Shown: positions 27,646-36,421 of the stretch, piece after piece
Position numbering within the stretch: the stretch's first letter is position 1
Layout of the letters: each line of letters opens with the position of its first letter
Source of the DNA: Oscillospiraceae bacterium
Lineage (GTDB): Bacteria > Bacillota > Clostridia > Oscillospirales > Ruminococcaceae
NCBI GenBank assembly: GCA_022835495.1
Contig: BQOK01000001.1
Location: forward strand, 1,302,001 to 1,366,000
Direction: 5' to 3'
Length of the DNA stretch: 64,000 nucleotides
The notes under the pieces: generated by a model
The model's database searches: none
What the model was told of the DNA's origin: nothing
The model's input: only the letters and a program-made list of their open reading frames with translations
Made by a program: the position numbers and the translations under genes

Positions 27646-28347
27646 ATGGATTTGCGGTGGCTCAGAGCGCCCGACCTGAAAGAGATCGAGCGTGAGGAAA
27701 AAAAGACCCGGCATTTTGCCCGGGGGCTCAATTATTACAAGTTGTTTTGGGTGTTTTTTATCGGCTGCTTTTTGGGGGTGGTCATCGAGACCATCTGGTG
27801 TATCGTGACCCGCGGCCATTACGAAAGCCGGGTGGGCTTGATTTACGGGCCCTTTAACCTGGTATACGGGTTCGGCGCGCTGAGCCTGTGCGTAGGCCTT
27901 TACTGGCTGCGGGGCAAGCGGGACTCGCTGATCCTGCTGGGGGGCGCGCTGCTGGGCAGTGTGGTGGAATATATCTGCAGCTGGGTGCAGGAAGTGATGT
28001 TTGGCTCCACCTCGTGGGATTATTCCGCCATGCCTTTTAACCTGAACGGGCGCATCAATTTGCTGTACTCGCTGTTTTGGGGCATTTTGGCGATCGCTTG
28101 GGTGAAGGACGTTTACCCCCGGCTGGCAGGGTTGATCCTGAAGATCCCCAACAAGATCGGCAAGCCCCTCACCTGGCTGCTGACCTTGTTTATGCTGTTC
28201 AACGCGGCCATGAGCGCGGTGGCGGTGGAGCGCTGGGTCGAGCGGACCCGAAGCATCGCGCCGGCCACGGCCCTGGGCAGCTACATGGACGAACATTACC
28301 CGGACGAACGGATGCAGCGCATCTACGCGAACATGGAGTTCAAGTAA
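27646..28347 (+). CDS. PF06541-like multi-span membrane protein
   Basis: 233 residues from ATG 27646 behind GGGGAGG. Four to five hydrophobic segments follow a charged N-terminus. The segment FFIGCFLGVVIETIWC and GLIYGPFNLVYGFGAL match a Firmicutes family annotated as putative ABC transporter permease (CmpB-like); VVEYICSWVQEVMFGSTSWDY is also typical. No ATPase partner is adjacent and the real function is unknown. Monocistronic, with its own terminator. Confidence 0.8.
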   Translation: MDLRWLRAPDLKEIEREEKKTRHFARGLNYYKLFWVFFIGCFLGVVIETIWCIVTRGHYESRVGLIYGPFNLVYGFGALSLCVGLYWLRGKRDSLILLGGALLGSVVEYICSWVQEVMFGSTSWDYSAMPFNLNGRINLLYSLFWGILAIAWVKDVYPRLAGLILKIPNKIGKPLTWLLTLFMLFNAAMSAVAVERWVERTRSIAPATALGSYMDEHYPDERMQRIYANMEFK

Positions 28348-28350
28348 AAA

Positions 28351-28396
28351 AGGGGCGGCCCGCCGTGCGATGTGGCATGGCGGGCCGCCCCTCTTT
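28351..28396 (+). terminator. Intrinsic terminator
   Basis: A 14-bp stem (28351-28364 with 28379-28392) followed by CTTT ends the membrane protein gene. Confidence 0.85.
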
Positions 28397-28565
28397 GGGG
28401 AATTCGGGCCATGCAACAGGGTACTCTGCTAAAGAAGTTCAGCGCGCCCTTGTCCGATTTTATAGTATCAATCGCGAACCACATATAAAGTTTCATTAGT
28501 TTCCCGAATGAAATGAAAATACAGCACGATTGGAAGGTAAGGCAGGCCATAATCACATCATCAAT

Positions 28566-28615
28566 AATGCGCCGTGGTATTTGAAATGTTTCAAATACCG
28601 CGGCGCATTTTTTGT
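28566..28615 (+). terminator. Free-standing strong terminator, possible end of a small RNA
   Basis: A roughly 20-bp stem (28566-28586 with 28589-28609, one G-T pair) and T6 have no gene immediately upstream on this strand; the previous gene already has its own terminator at 28351. A TATAGT at 28461-28466 with TTCAGC 17 bp upstream could start a transcript of about 140 bases. Confidence 0.55.
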
Positions 28616-28638
28616 TGCAACCTCTATCTTTCAGCCGG

Positions 28639-28817
28639 AATATACTATTATCCTTCAAAAAGCAACCGATTTTTAAATTATTTGTAAGATTTAACCAATG
28701 AATATTGTGATGTTTTACAGTTTTTCTTTGGTGGCGTGCGGTATAAATGCGCGCAAAATAGCGGATAAAGTCGAATAAAAGCGGGCCGAAACTGGCTTTA
28801 AAGGATAATAGTATATT
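28639..28817. repeat. 17-bp inverted repeat flanking 145 bp
   Basis: AATATACTATTATCCTT at 28639-28655 and its exact reverse complement at 28801-28817. Both arms are A+T-rich and -10-like, so they could be paired operators or divergent promoter elements, or ends of a lost mobile sequence. Confidence 0.75.
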
Positions 28818-28918
28818 ATCAGATCAGCGGATCACCCACCCGCTCGCCACATGGGAAGGAGGGGCGAAAAGAACGGAACGATTTCAAACCAAGCGCGTTA
28901 TTTAAAAGGAGGTTTATC

Positions 28919-29650
28919 ATGCAGTTGTCTCAAATTCCACTTACGAGTATTCTGCCCTACCAGGGGGCGGGGGATACCCAGTGCGGTGCTTACTGCCTGG
29001 CCTACTACGATTGGCTGACCGGCACCGGCACCCCGTCGCCCTTTGTTAAAACAAGTGAAAAACCAGACCTGGATTTTCACAAAAGCAGCCAACTGAAAAC
29101 GGGTATCCAGACAATTTTTGAGCGGATCCGTTTTGGAGAGGACGCCATTCCGGAATTGCCGCCGGAGTATACAGAACTGGCGGCAATGCTTGCGCACTTT
29201 TCCAGCCCTGTCGGCATCCTGCGCGAGCTGTTGGCAAAAGGCCTTGACGCGAGGTTCTATACGGGCGACCTTGCTCCCGATTTAGTGGACGCCATTCTGG
29301 CAGCGCACCGGTATCCCGACAGGCCGCTGAACACACAGCAGGATGTGGAGGACAGGCTTTTGCGGGAGCCGCTGCCGCTGGATCACAGCGGTTCTATGAT
29401 CTCGATTTGGGGGATGGAAAAGGACAGACCAGCCGGGGAAAAGATCTTTGTGCCCTATCACTACGTGCTGTTCAAGCGTGAGGGGGGTGTACTGTACGTG
29501 ATCGACCCCGGTGATGGGAAGATCCAGCCGGTTTTTCCTGATCCCGCGGCGGCTGCCGGTGCCGCAGGCACCGGGGCTCCCACAGGCGCTGTACCCTTTG
29601 ACCAGGTGGTCGAGGGAATGAAATACGGCCATGCAGGCTTTGTTTTTTAA
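28919..29650 (+). CDS. Papain-like cysteine protease, first gene of the accessory operon
   Basis: 243 residues with no signal peptide. A likely catalytic triad: Cys in DTQCGAYCLAYY (near 22), His in PYHYVLFKR and Asp in VIDPGDGK, the order seen in C39/papain-like folds. The middle is not recognised. Start ATG 28919 after AAAAGGAGG. It is followed at 18 bp by the 164-residue gene and leads an operon of hydrolases; whether it matures one of them or is itself an effector is unknown. Confidence 0.6.
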   Translation: MQLSQIPLTSILPYQGAGDTQCGAYCLAYYDWLTGTGTPSPFVKTSEKPDLDFHKSSQLKTGIQTIFERIRFGEDAIPELPPEYTELAAMLAHFSSPVGILRELLAKGLDARFYTGDLAPDLVDAILAAHRYPDRPLNTQQDVEDRLLREPLPLDHSGSMISIWGMEKDRPAGEKIFVPYHYVLFKREGGVLYVIDPGDGKIQPVFPDPAAAAGAAGTGAPTGAVPFDQVVEGMKYGHAGFVF

Positions 29651-29668
29651 CGAGAGGAGAGATTTAAC

Positions 29669-30163
29669 ATGCCCGAATATATTTCCGAGAGCTTAAGCAT
29701 GCAGCTGGGGGCCGAGTTCACCCTGCTGCGCACCCCGCTGTTTGCAGGGGTGAAAAAGAAGGGTGAGGATGGCTACGAGCTTTTGGTAACGCCCACCGAC
29801 GCCCTGGCCGGGCCCGGCATGACCATCCGGGAGATGGTGGCCGATGTGAACAAGCTGATGGGCAAGGCCGACGCGCTGAACGCCGAACAGGTGGAGAGCC
29901 AGCTTTCCACCCTGAACCCCAATTCCGGGGTGGACTTTACCCAGATCCGTATTGCGCTGACCCAGGCGTTCGTGCACTACACCAGCAGCGACAGCGCGGT
30001 GGAATATGCCATATGCATCGTGGTGGACGCCCACGAGCTGCTGCCGGCGGATATGGGCCTGGTGAACATCAACCGGCTTACCCTGGCCGTGTGGAACACC
30101 ACCCGCCCCGCCGTGCTGGAGCGCATGGGCCTGGGCGGAAATACCGCGCTGCTGGGGGCCTGA
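29669..30163 (+). CDS. Unrecognised 164-residue protein of the accessory operon
   Basis: Soluble, no signal peptide or membrane segment. It begins MPEYISESLS and appears to be of mixed alpha/beta type, with a strand-rich end (VEYAICIVVDAHELL, INRLTLAVWNTT). ATG 29669 follows GAGAGGAGAG. It ends 3 bp before the 1034-residue protein, which suggests the two are made in equal amounts and may interact, for example as chaperone and cargo. No family recognised. Confidence 0.7.
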   Translation: MPEYISESLSMQLGAEFTLLRTPLFAGVKKKGEDGYELLVTPTDALAGPGMTIREMVADVNKLMGKADALNAEQVESQLSTLNPNSGVDFTQIRIALTQAFVHYTSSDSAVEYAICIVVDAHELLPADMGLVNINRLTLAVWNTTRPAVLERMGLGGNTALLGA

Positions 30164-30166
30164 GCC

Positions 30167-33100
30167 ATGACGAACCTGGCCCTCTATGCGGATGGGGAGC
30201 TTTGGGGGCTTGCCTGCCGCGCAAAGGCGCTGCGGGTGAACGGCGCGGCGCAGCTGCAGGGGGAGGTTTCGCTGGATGGCGAAACCTTCCCCAGGCTGCT
30301 GGCCGGCCTGGGGCTGCCGCAGCAAACCGCCGAAGCGCTGTGCCGTGCGCTGGCCCTGCCGGAAGCGCGCGCCGCCTTTTTTTACGGCGGCGGCCGTATG
30401 GGGTTTGCCGCAAACTGCCCGGGGCTGTGCTTTGCGGCGGCCAGGGGGCCCGAAACGGCGGTGGTGCTTGCGCTGGAAACCGCGCGCCTTGCCGGCGCGG
30501 AAAACCTTCTTTTGAAAGGGACATACCAGGCAGCCCGCTTTTTCTGCATTGAACAGCTTTACTTTCAATACGGCAGGGGGCAGCTGCCCCCGAGCTGCAC
30601 AGCCGCCGCGGGGCTGGAACTGCCCGCTGAGCTGCCGGCCCGGGCGAAGCAAAGCGAGATGCTGCTGTATGGCCGCATGCGCCTTGCGGGCAGCCAAAGC
30701 CCGTTTGCCCAAGGCATGCGGGAACTTTTGGGCCTGGAGGAATTGGGGTTTGCGGCGCTTAAGGCAGGAGAGACGGCCTCCGCCGGGGTGTATGTGAACG
30801 AGCTCACCGCAGGCAGCGTGCATGTAAAGGGGCTTTTTTGCACGGTGGGCAGCGGCGGGGTGAGTGTGAGCGGCGAATTGAATATCGGCAGCTTTGGCTT
30901 TGTGCTGGCAGGGACCATGGGGCCGGGTGAATTTTCCATTGCAGGGGCCATGCCCGAGGGCAAGGTGATTGACCTGGGCGGCGGCTGGAAGGTGACCGAG
31001 CTGGCGCTGGCCATCGGCTGCGGGAAGGGGCTGTCCATCTCGATGCTGGGGCGGATCACGGCGCGGGAACTCATGCTGTTTGCGGCGCTGAGCTTTTGTA
31101 CAGCGCCCGGCCCGGCGGCGCTCAAGCTGCTGAGCGCCGCCACCAGCGAGCTCAGCCTGCCCAAGCTGGTAAATTCCTTTGCAAACAAGACGGTATCGGG
31201 AGTGGACGCGTTCGATTTTATCCGGATCGAGGGCTTTACCCTGCCGGGCGCGCCGATGCTGAGCCAGGGCGAGCTGAACGGCGGCCCGTCCGCGCTGCTG
31301 GCGGGGATGGACCGGGCGCTGGCGCCCGCGCAGCTGGCGCCAAAGGGGGTGGCCAAGGTGAGCCGGTTCGGCGAGGGCTGGATGGTCACCGACACCTCCC
31401 GCATGCGCCACTATATGGTGGAAAAGAGCGGCCGGGTGCTGCTGAACCCGCAGTTTTACTATGCGCGGGAGGATCAGCCCCCCATGGGCGGTTACGAGAT
31501 CCGGCGCGGGTCGTTTTTCTGTGGGGTGATCCGGCTGCTGGGCGTGAGCGTAAAGCTGTTCTTCCAGACCAGCGACGACGGCATCCTGGCCTATTTGAAC
31601 ATCAGCCCCATCCGGACGGCAATATTTTCCCTGACGCAGTCCAGCAAAAAAACGGCGCACAAGGTGGAGATGCCCGCGCCGGGCAACATGGTGACCCAGT
31701 ATCTCGACCCGGACACCACAGGACCGGAGCTGTTTCTGTGCATCTGCGCAGCCGAGAAATGCTTTTATCTGGACGCACGGCTCACCCTGTGGTCCATCCT
31801 GAATTTTGACGCCCACGTGGTTTTTGCCGACAAAAAGGTGAGCGTGGACACCCGGTTCAATTTTTTGAGCCTGTTCGAGGTCAGCTTTTTTTTGCGGGCC
31901 GACTATTCCAGCTTCAACGCGCTGGATTTTGAGTTTTCGCTGATCGCCGACACCAGCGGCCTGAAAAAGCTGGTGGAGAAGGCGGTGGGCAAGCTGGAGC
32001 AGGCCGCGCGCGACTACGACAAGCGCATGGAGAGCGCGGTGCAGAAGGTGAACGAGGCCCGCAACAGCGTGAATGGCTTGTGGAGCCAGATCCACTCGCT
32101 GGACGACAAGATCCAGGGCTGCAAGGATAAGATCCGCAACACCTCGAAATGGAAGCGGTGGATCGTGGCCATTGGGGTGGGCATCCAGATCGGCGCCTAC
32201 GAGATCGCGAAGGCCGGCGTGTATGTTGCCCTGGGGGTGGCACAGGCCGCCCTTGCCCTGGCCGAGGGGATCATCCGGGCAGCGCAGGCCATCGGGGATG
32301 TTGCCCTGGGGGCGATCAAGGGCTTTTTGCAGGGGGTCATCTCGCTGTTTTACATTGAGCGGCTGGCGCTGGCGGGAAAGGTAAACGCCGCTTCACGCGC
32401 GGCGGCGCTGGGCGTGAAGCTGGACTTTGTGGCCCTGGGCAAAAAATATTCGCTGGAGAGCACGCTGGAGCTGGGAAGCGGCGCGGGCGGGCGGTGCAGC
32501 GAACTGCTGAACGGCATGGTGGAGAACGGCACGGCTGCCGATGTGAAACAGATGGGCGAGGCAGGCCGCAGCTCCAAGCAGCGCTACCGCGCCGCCTCGC
32601 TGGAGGGCAGGCTGGAACTGTTTGCACAGGGGGCTGATTATTGCAGCCGGGCGGGCCGGTACATGCGCGATTTACAGGCAGCCTGCGCGCGGGAGTACGG
32701 CGCGGTGCTGCCCGAGAGCGAAGCCGTGCTGCTGGAAGTGGACGAAGCCATTCTGAATGCGGGCCAGAATGCGGAACTGGTGCTGCAGGTGACCGACAAC
32801 ATGAACTTTGGGCCTGCGCTGCGGGCGATCGGGGACAAGCTGGAGCAGCAGCCGGAATCCCGCGCGAGGCGGGGGCGCGAGCGCAAGGTGGAAGAACTGA
32901 ACGCCCAGTGGGAGCAGCTGCGCGCCCTGAAAAACCAAGTGCGCGCGCAGAGCCGCAGCACCTGCGCCCAAGCGGCGGGCGGCGTGTTCGCCGCCGCGCA
33001 GCAAAAAGCGGAACAGGTGCAAAGCGCACGGGGCGCCATGCCCGCAGAGCGGTTGTACAGGGCCGACCCGGACCACATCCTGGACCGGGCCGAGAGCCTG

Positions 33101-33271
33101 ATGTACGAAAAATTCGGGTCGGCTGAAGAGGGCGGGGCCTTTTGCCCCTACTGTGAGCCGGTGATCCTGAACGCACTGGACGAGCGGCGCGAAAACCCGG
33201 AGCGGGGCAGGCAAATGCGGGAGGCACGCCGCACGAGAAACCGCCGGACTGCCTATTCCACCCGCTTATAA
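30167..33271 (+). CDS. 1034-residue beta-rich protein with coiled coil and hydrophobic hairpin
   Basis: No signal peptide. Residues 1-600 are strand-rich and contain stretches resembling repeated beta units (SGELNIGSFGFVLAGTMG, FSIAGAMPEGKVIDLGGG). A coiled coil follows (about 605-655), then a long hydrophobic region at about 660-730, starting WIVAIGVGIQIGAYEIAKAG, that could insert into a membrane. The end is helical and basic with a CPYC pair near 985-990. This plan, a beta-rich part followed by an amphipathic or hydrophobic helical hairpin, recalls pore-forming or tail-associated toxins, but I do not recognise a family. Confidence 0.7.
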   Translation: MTNLALYADGELWGLACRAKALRVNGAAQLQGEVSLDGETFPRLLAGLGLPQQTAEALCRALALPEARAAFFYGGGRMGFAANCPGLCFAAARGPETAVVLALETARLAGAENLLLKGTYQAARFFCIEQLYFQYGRGQLPPSCTAAAGLELPAELPARAKQSEMLLYGRMRLAGSQSPFAQGMRELLGLEELGFAALKAGETASAGVYVNELTAGSVHVKGLFCTVGSGGVSVSGELNIGSFGFVLAGTMGPGEFSIAGAMPEGKVIDLGGGWKVTELALAIGCGKGLSISMLGRITARELMLFAALSFCTAPGPAALKLLSAATSELSLPKLVNSFANKTVSGVDAFDFIRIEGFTLPGAPMLSQGELNGGPSALLAGMDRALAPAQLAPKGVAKVSRFGEGWMVTDTSRMRHYMVEKSGRVLLNPQFYYAREDQPPMGGYEIRRGSFFCGVIRLLGVSVKLFFQTSDDGILAYLNISPIRTAIFSLTQSSKKTAHKVEMPAPGNMVTQYLDPDTTGPELFLCICAAEKCFYLDARLTLWSILNFDAHVVFADKKVSVDTRFNFLSLFEVSFFLRADYSSFNALDFEFSLIADTSGLKKLVEKAVGKLEQAARDYDKRMESAVQKVNEARNSVNGLWSQIHSLDDKIQGCKDKIRNTSKWKRWIVAIGVGIQIGAYEIAKAGVYVALGVAQAALALAEGIIRAAQAIGDVALGAIKGFLQGVISLFYIERLALAGKVNAASRAAALGVKLDFVALGKKYSLESTLELGSGAGGRCSELLNGMVENGTAADVKQMGEAGRSSKQRYRAASLEGRLELFAQGADYCSRAGRYMRDLQAACAREYGAVLPESEAVLLEVDEAILNAGQNAELVLQVTDNMNFGPALRAIGDKLEQQPESRARRGRERKVEELNAQWEQLRALKNQVRAQSRSTCAQAAGGVFAAAQQKAEQVQSARGAMPAERLYRADPDHILDRAESLMYEKFGSAEEGGAFCPYCEPVILNALDERRENPERGRQMREARRTRNRRTAYSTRL

Positions 33272-33277
33272 AAAGAG

Positions 33278-35209
33278 ATGAGGGAAATGAAGCTGAAACG
33301 TAAAATCCCCCTTGGCAAGGGAATCCTGGCCGCAGCGTCGCTGAGCGCGGCGCTGGGGCTTGGGGCGGCGGTAACAAGCTGGCAGCCCGCCGCCCCGGCA
33401 GCTTCCACCCCGGCGGCAAGCTATACCAGGCAGGCTGAGGAGACGGAGTATGGGGTGCTTTTGTACATGGTGGGCAGCAATTTGGAGAGCGAATGCGGCG
33501 CTGCCACCTCCAATTTGCAGGAGCTGCTGGCGGCGGACCTGGGCACGGTGCGGGTGGTGGGCGAGGCGGGGGGGAGCCTATTGTGGCACACCGAAGGATT
33601 TGAGGTGGGAAAGAACACCCGTTTCCGAATTGAAGAAGGGCGGCTGACGGTGGATGCGGCGCTGCCTGCCCGCAACATGGGCGAGGCGGGCACGCTGGCG
33701 GACTTTATCCAATATGCCCGCACCTGCTACCCGGCTGAAAAGACCGTCCTGGTGCTGTGGGACCACGGCGACGGACCGGTGGGCGGTTTTGGGTGCGACG
33801 ATCTGTGCGGGGGCGATTCGCTGATGCTCACCGAGCTGGACGCGGCCCTGGCCGCAGCGGGCTGCGACCAGCAGCCGCTGGAGGTGATCGGGCTGGACGC
33901 CTGCTGCATGGCCACGCTGGAAACGGCCCTTACCTTTTCGCCCTATGCCCGCTATATGGTGGCCTCGCAGGAGATGGAGCCCGCCGGAGGGTGGGATTAT
34001 ACCGCGATGGCAGGCCTTCCCGGCACCGGGCCAAAAGAGGCGGCGCTGCTGCTGGCACAGCAGTATTACGCAAAAAATGCCGTTTCCTATCCGGCGGCGA
34101 CGGTCAGCGTGACCGACCTGGCGGCCCTGGAAGGGTTGGCGCAGCAGGTGGAAACGCTGGCGGCGGGGCTGGAACAGGCGCCGCTCGCCGGGCAGGCGCA
34201 GGCACGGGCAGGGGTGTTTGGGTTCGGCGGGGCCGGGCGTACACAGGGGCAGTCTGATTTGGTGGACCTGCGCAGCCTGGTGGAGGCGCTGGCCCCCCTG
34301 GCGGAGGGCGGCGCGGCGGAAGAGGATCCTGCCGGCTCCGGGCCGGGGGAGCCGCAGGGGCTGGAAACAGCCCTGCGGCAGGCCGTGCTGCTTTCTTTGA
34401 GCGAGGGCGGGCAGGCCTGCGGCCTGTCGCTGTACGCGCCCTATGCCGAATTGGACGATGCGGCAAACCAGCTGCAGCGCTACCGGGCGGTGGGAAAACT
34501 GCCCCGCTATGAAGCCGGGGCGCAGGCCTTTGCCGACTATCTGCAAAGCGCCCGGCTGGCCCGGTTTGAGCCCCTGAGCGTACAGGCGGAGGGCGGCTTG
34601 CTGCAGGTGGAGGGGCCGCCCGGCGTGCGCACGGCTTACGCCACCCTGTGGGAGCAGGACGAAACCGCGGATGGTTATTACTATCTGGTGGGCACCGACG
34701 GAGACCTGACGGTGGAGAATGGGGAGTACAGCTGCCCGCTGAACGGGGAGTGGACCTTTTTGGGCGGCCAGCCCCTGTGCACATTGGAGCTGCAAAGCCC
34801 CGAGGGCCTTTACACGCAGTATGCCTGCCCGGTCCTTTACGAAGGGCGGCGCGCAAACCTTATTCTGCAGTACGATCTGCAAAACCCCTATGGCCGGGCG
34901 GCGTATCTGGTGCCGCTGGGGGAAACGGGCTTTTCCCGCCAGGTCCTGCCGCTGCAAGGGGGCGAAGAGCTCACGCCGCTTTACCCGGTAGAGGCCTTTG
35001 CCGACGCGGAGACGGGCGGGGAAGCGCCCCCGCCTGCCCCGGCAGATTACCCCACCGCCGTGCCGGGCTTCAAGGTGGGGGAGCCGTTTGTATATGAGGA
35101 CGGCATGGCCCCGGAGGCGCTGCCCGCGGCGGAGGCGGCGCTGTACGGCTTTTGGTTCGTTACCTGGGAAAACCAGGACGTTTATTCCGAGTTTTACGCA
35201 GCCGCGTAA
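33278..35209 (+). CDS. Clostripain-family (C11) cysteine peptidase, exported
   Basis: 643 residues. The N-terminus (KLKRKIPLGKGILAAASL) is a signal or anchor sequence followed by an Ala/Pro linker, making it the only operon product with a classical export signal. The C11 core shows YGVLLYMVGSNLE, catalytic His in LWDHGDGPVGGFG and catalytic Cys in GLDACCMATLE. A long C-terminal region is strand-rich. Such peptidases cleave after Arg or Lys and may process partner toxins. ATG 33287 is an alternative start. Confidence 0.85.
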   Translation: MREMKLKRKIPLGKGILAAASLSAALGLGAAVTSWQPAAPAASTPAASYTRQAEETEYGVLLYMVGSNLESECGAATSNLQELLAADLGTVRVVGEAGGSLLWHTEGFEVGKNTRFRIEEGRLTVDAALPARNMGEAGTLADFIQYARTCYPAEKTVLVLWDHGDGPVGGFGCDDLCGGDSLMLTELDAALAAAGCDQQPLEVIGLDACCMATLETALTFSPYARYMVASQEMEPAGGWDYTAMAGLPGTGPKEAALLLAQQYYAKNAVSYPAATVSVTDLAALEGLAQQVETLAAGLEQAPLAGQAQARAGVFGFGGAGRTQGQSDLVDLRSLVEALAPLAEGGAAEEDPAGSGPGEPQGLETALRQAVLLSLSEGGQACGLSLYAPYAELDDAANQLQRYRAVGKLPRYEAGAQAFADYLQSARLARFEPLSVQAEGGLLQVEGPPGVRTAYATLWEQDETADGYYYLVGTDGDLTVENGEYSCPLNGEWTFLGGQPLCTLELQSPEGLYTQYACPVLYEGRRANLILQYDLQNPYGRAAYLVPLGETGFSRQVLPLQGGEELTPLYPVEAFADAETGGEAPPPAPADYPTAVPGFKVGEPFVYEDGMAPEALPAAEAALYGFWFVTWENQDVYSEFYAAA

Positions 35210-35243
35210 AGCCGGGCGATCAAAAAAACAAGGAGGATCTACA

Positions 35244-36284
35244 ATGCTGAATCAACCTGACCAGACCCAAACAAAAAAGGTTGGAGAACCTGACTGGACC
35301 CAAATAATCAAAACAAAAAAAGATACATGGAACGGCGTGGAGGAGGCCGACTGGATGGCGAGGCTTCCCGACGAGCGGCCCCTCTCTCACATCTGCCTGC
35401 CCGGAAGCCACGATTCGGCCACGGCCCACACGCAAAGCACCGGAATGATTTCCGGCGCGGTAAGCTGGATCTGCCGGGCGATAAACTGCCAAAGCCTCAG
35501 CATTTCGGAACAGTTGAATGCGGGTGTCCGTTTTTTGGATCTTCGCCTTTATCCGGAAAAAGATGGGCCGGGCAGTATCCAATTCGTTTGCGTGCATGGC
35601 GCGGGCAAACTGCGCTACACCTGCACGTGGTCTGAAAGTGAACGGGCCCTGAAATTTGAAGAGGTGCAGCACGAATGCCAGGCATTTTTGGAGGCGCACC
35701 CCACCGAGACCATTGTGATTTCGATCAAAAAGGAGGACGGCGATGACAATCTGATGGCGGAACTGCCCAAGCTGTTCGTTCCGGATCTGTGGTACACCGA
35801 TTCGGTGGTTCCGGCCCTGAGTATGGTGCGCGGTAAGATGGTCCTGGTGCGGCGCTTTGCACTGCCTGATCGGCTGCTGCCCTGCGGCATCGATCTTTCA
35901 GCCTGGGATGCCAGCCGGGACAACGACCGGCCTGCCGGGGTATTCCCCGTTCCCAAAGAGGGTGCGGAGCCCACTGCCTGGATACAGGACGATTTCCAGT
36001 ATTGGCGCCCATTCACTAACTGGACCGTTACGGATAAATGGGTGCAGCGGGTTGAGCCCGCCTTTGTGCAATTCAACGAATCAGAGGCCGACCACCCGCT
36101 GCAGATCAACTGTACCAGCTGCACCAATTTTATGGATGTGCCCACACTTGTCCAGACCATGAACCCCGTCCTGATCCAGTTCCTCGACGTGCAGGGCATG
36201 GGCTGCTTTGACTGCTGGATCGTGAGCGATTATGTGGACGCGACGCTTTGCCGGGCGGTTTTTACGCTGAACGATCCCAATTGA
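35244..36284 (+). CDS. PI-PLC X-domain phosphodiesterase-like protein
   Basis: 346 residues from ATG 35244 after AAGGAGG, no signal peptide. PI-PLC-X landmarks are present: LPGSHDSAT with the first catalytic His, GVRFLDLRLYP, VCVHGAG with the second His and ETIVISIKKEDG. Bacterial members cleave phosphatidylinositol or GPI anchors, substrates of eukaryotic membranes rather than of most bacteria. Its place between a clostripain-like and an M23 peptidase supports an effector role. Lack of a signal peptide implies unconventional export or release by lysis. Confidence 0.85.
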   Translation: MLNQPDQTQTKKVGEPDWTQIIKTKKDTWNGVEEADWMARLPDERPLSHICLPGSHDSATAHTQSTGMISGAVSWICRAINCQSLSISEQLNAGVRFLDLRLYPEKDGPGSIQFVCVHGAGKLRYTCTWSESERALKFEEVQHECQAFLEAHPTETIVISIKKEDGDDNLMAELPKLFVPDLWYTDSVVPALSMVRGKMVLVRRFALPDRLLPCGIDLSAWDASRDNDRPAGVFPVPKEGAEPTAWIQDDFQYWRPFTNWTVTDKWVQRVEPAFVQFNESEADHPLQINCTSCTNFMDVPTLVQTMNPVLIQFLDVQGMGCFDCWIVSDYVDATLCRAVFTLNDPN

Positions 36285-36421
36285 ATGTTTTTTAAAAGGG
36301 AGAGCGCTGCCTGCGTGGCCGGGATGATCACCTGCCCCGGCGGAACATCGGCTTGGTGCAGGTGGAACGGCGTGGGCGGCCTTTACCTGCTGTATCAGGG
36401 ACTAAAAAAGGAGGCGCAGAT

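Larger units (their letters stand above)
28397..28918. other. A+T-rich 520-base intergenic region before the accessory operon
   Basis: No credible ORF is seen. Composition falls well below the neighbourhood. It contains a free-standing terminator (28566-28615), a 17-bp inverted repeat (28639-28655 and 28801-28817) and a strong ribosome site (AAAAGGAGG, 28906-28914) for the first gene of the accessory operon. No good -35/-10 pair for that operon was found, suggesting a special promoter or activator. Confidence 0.6.
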
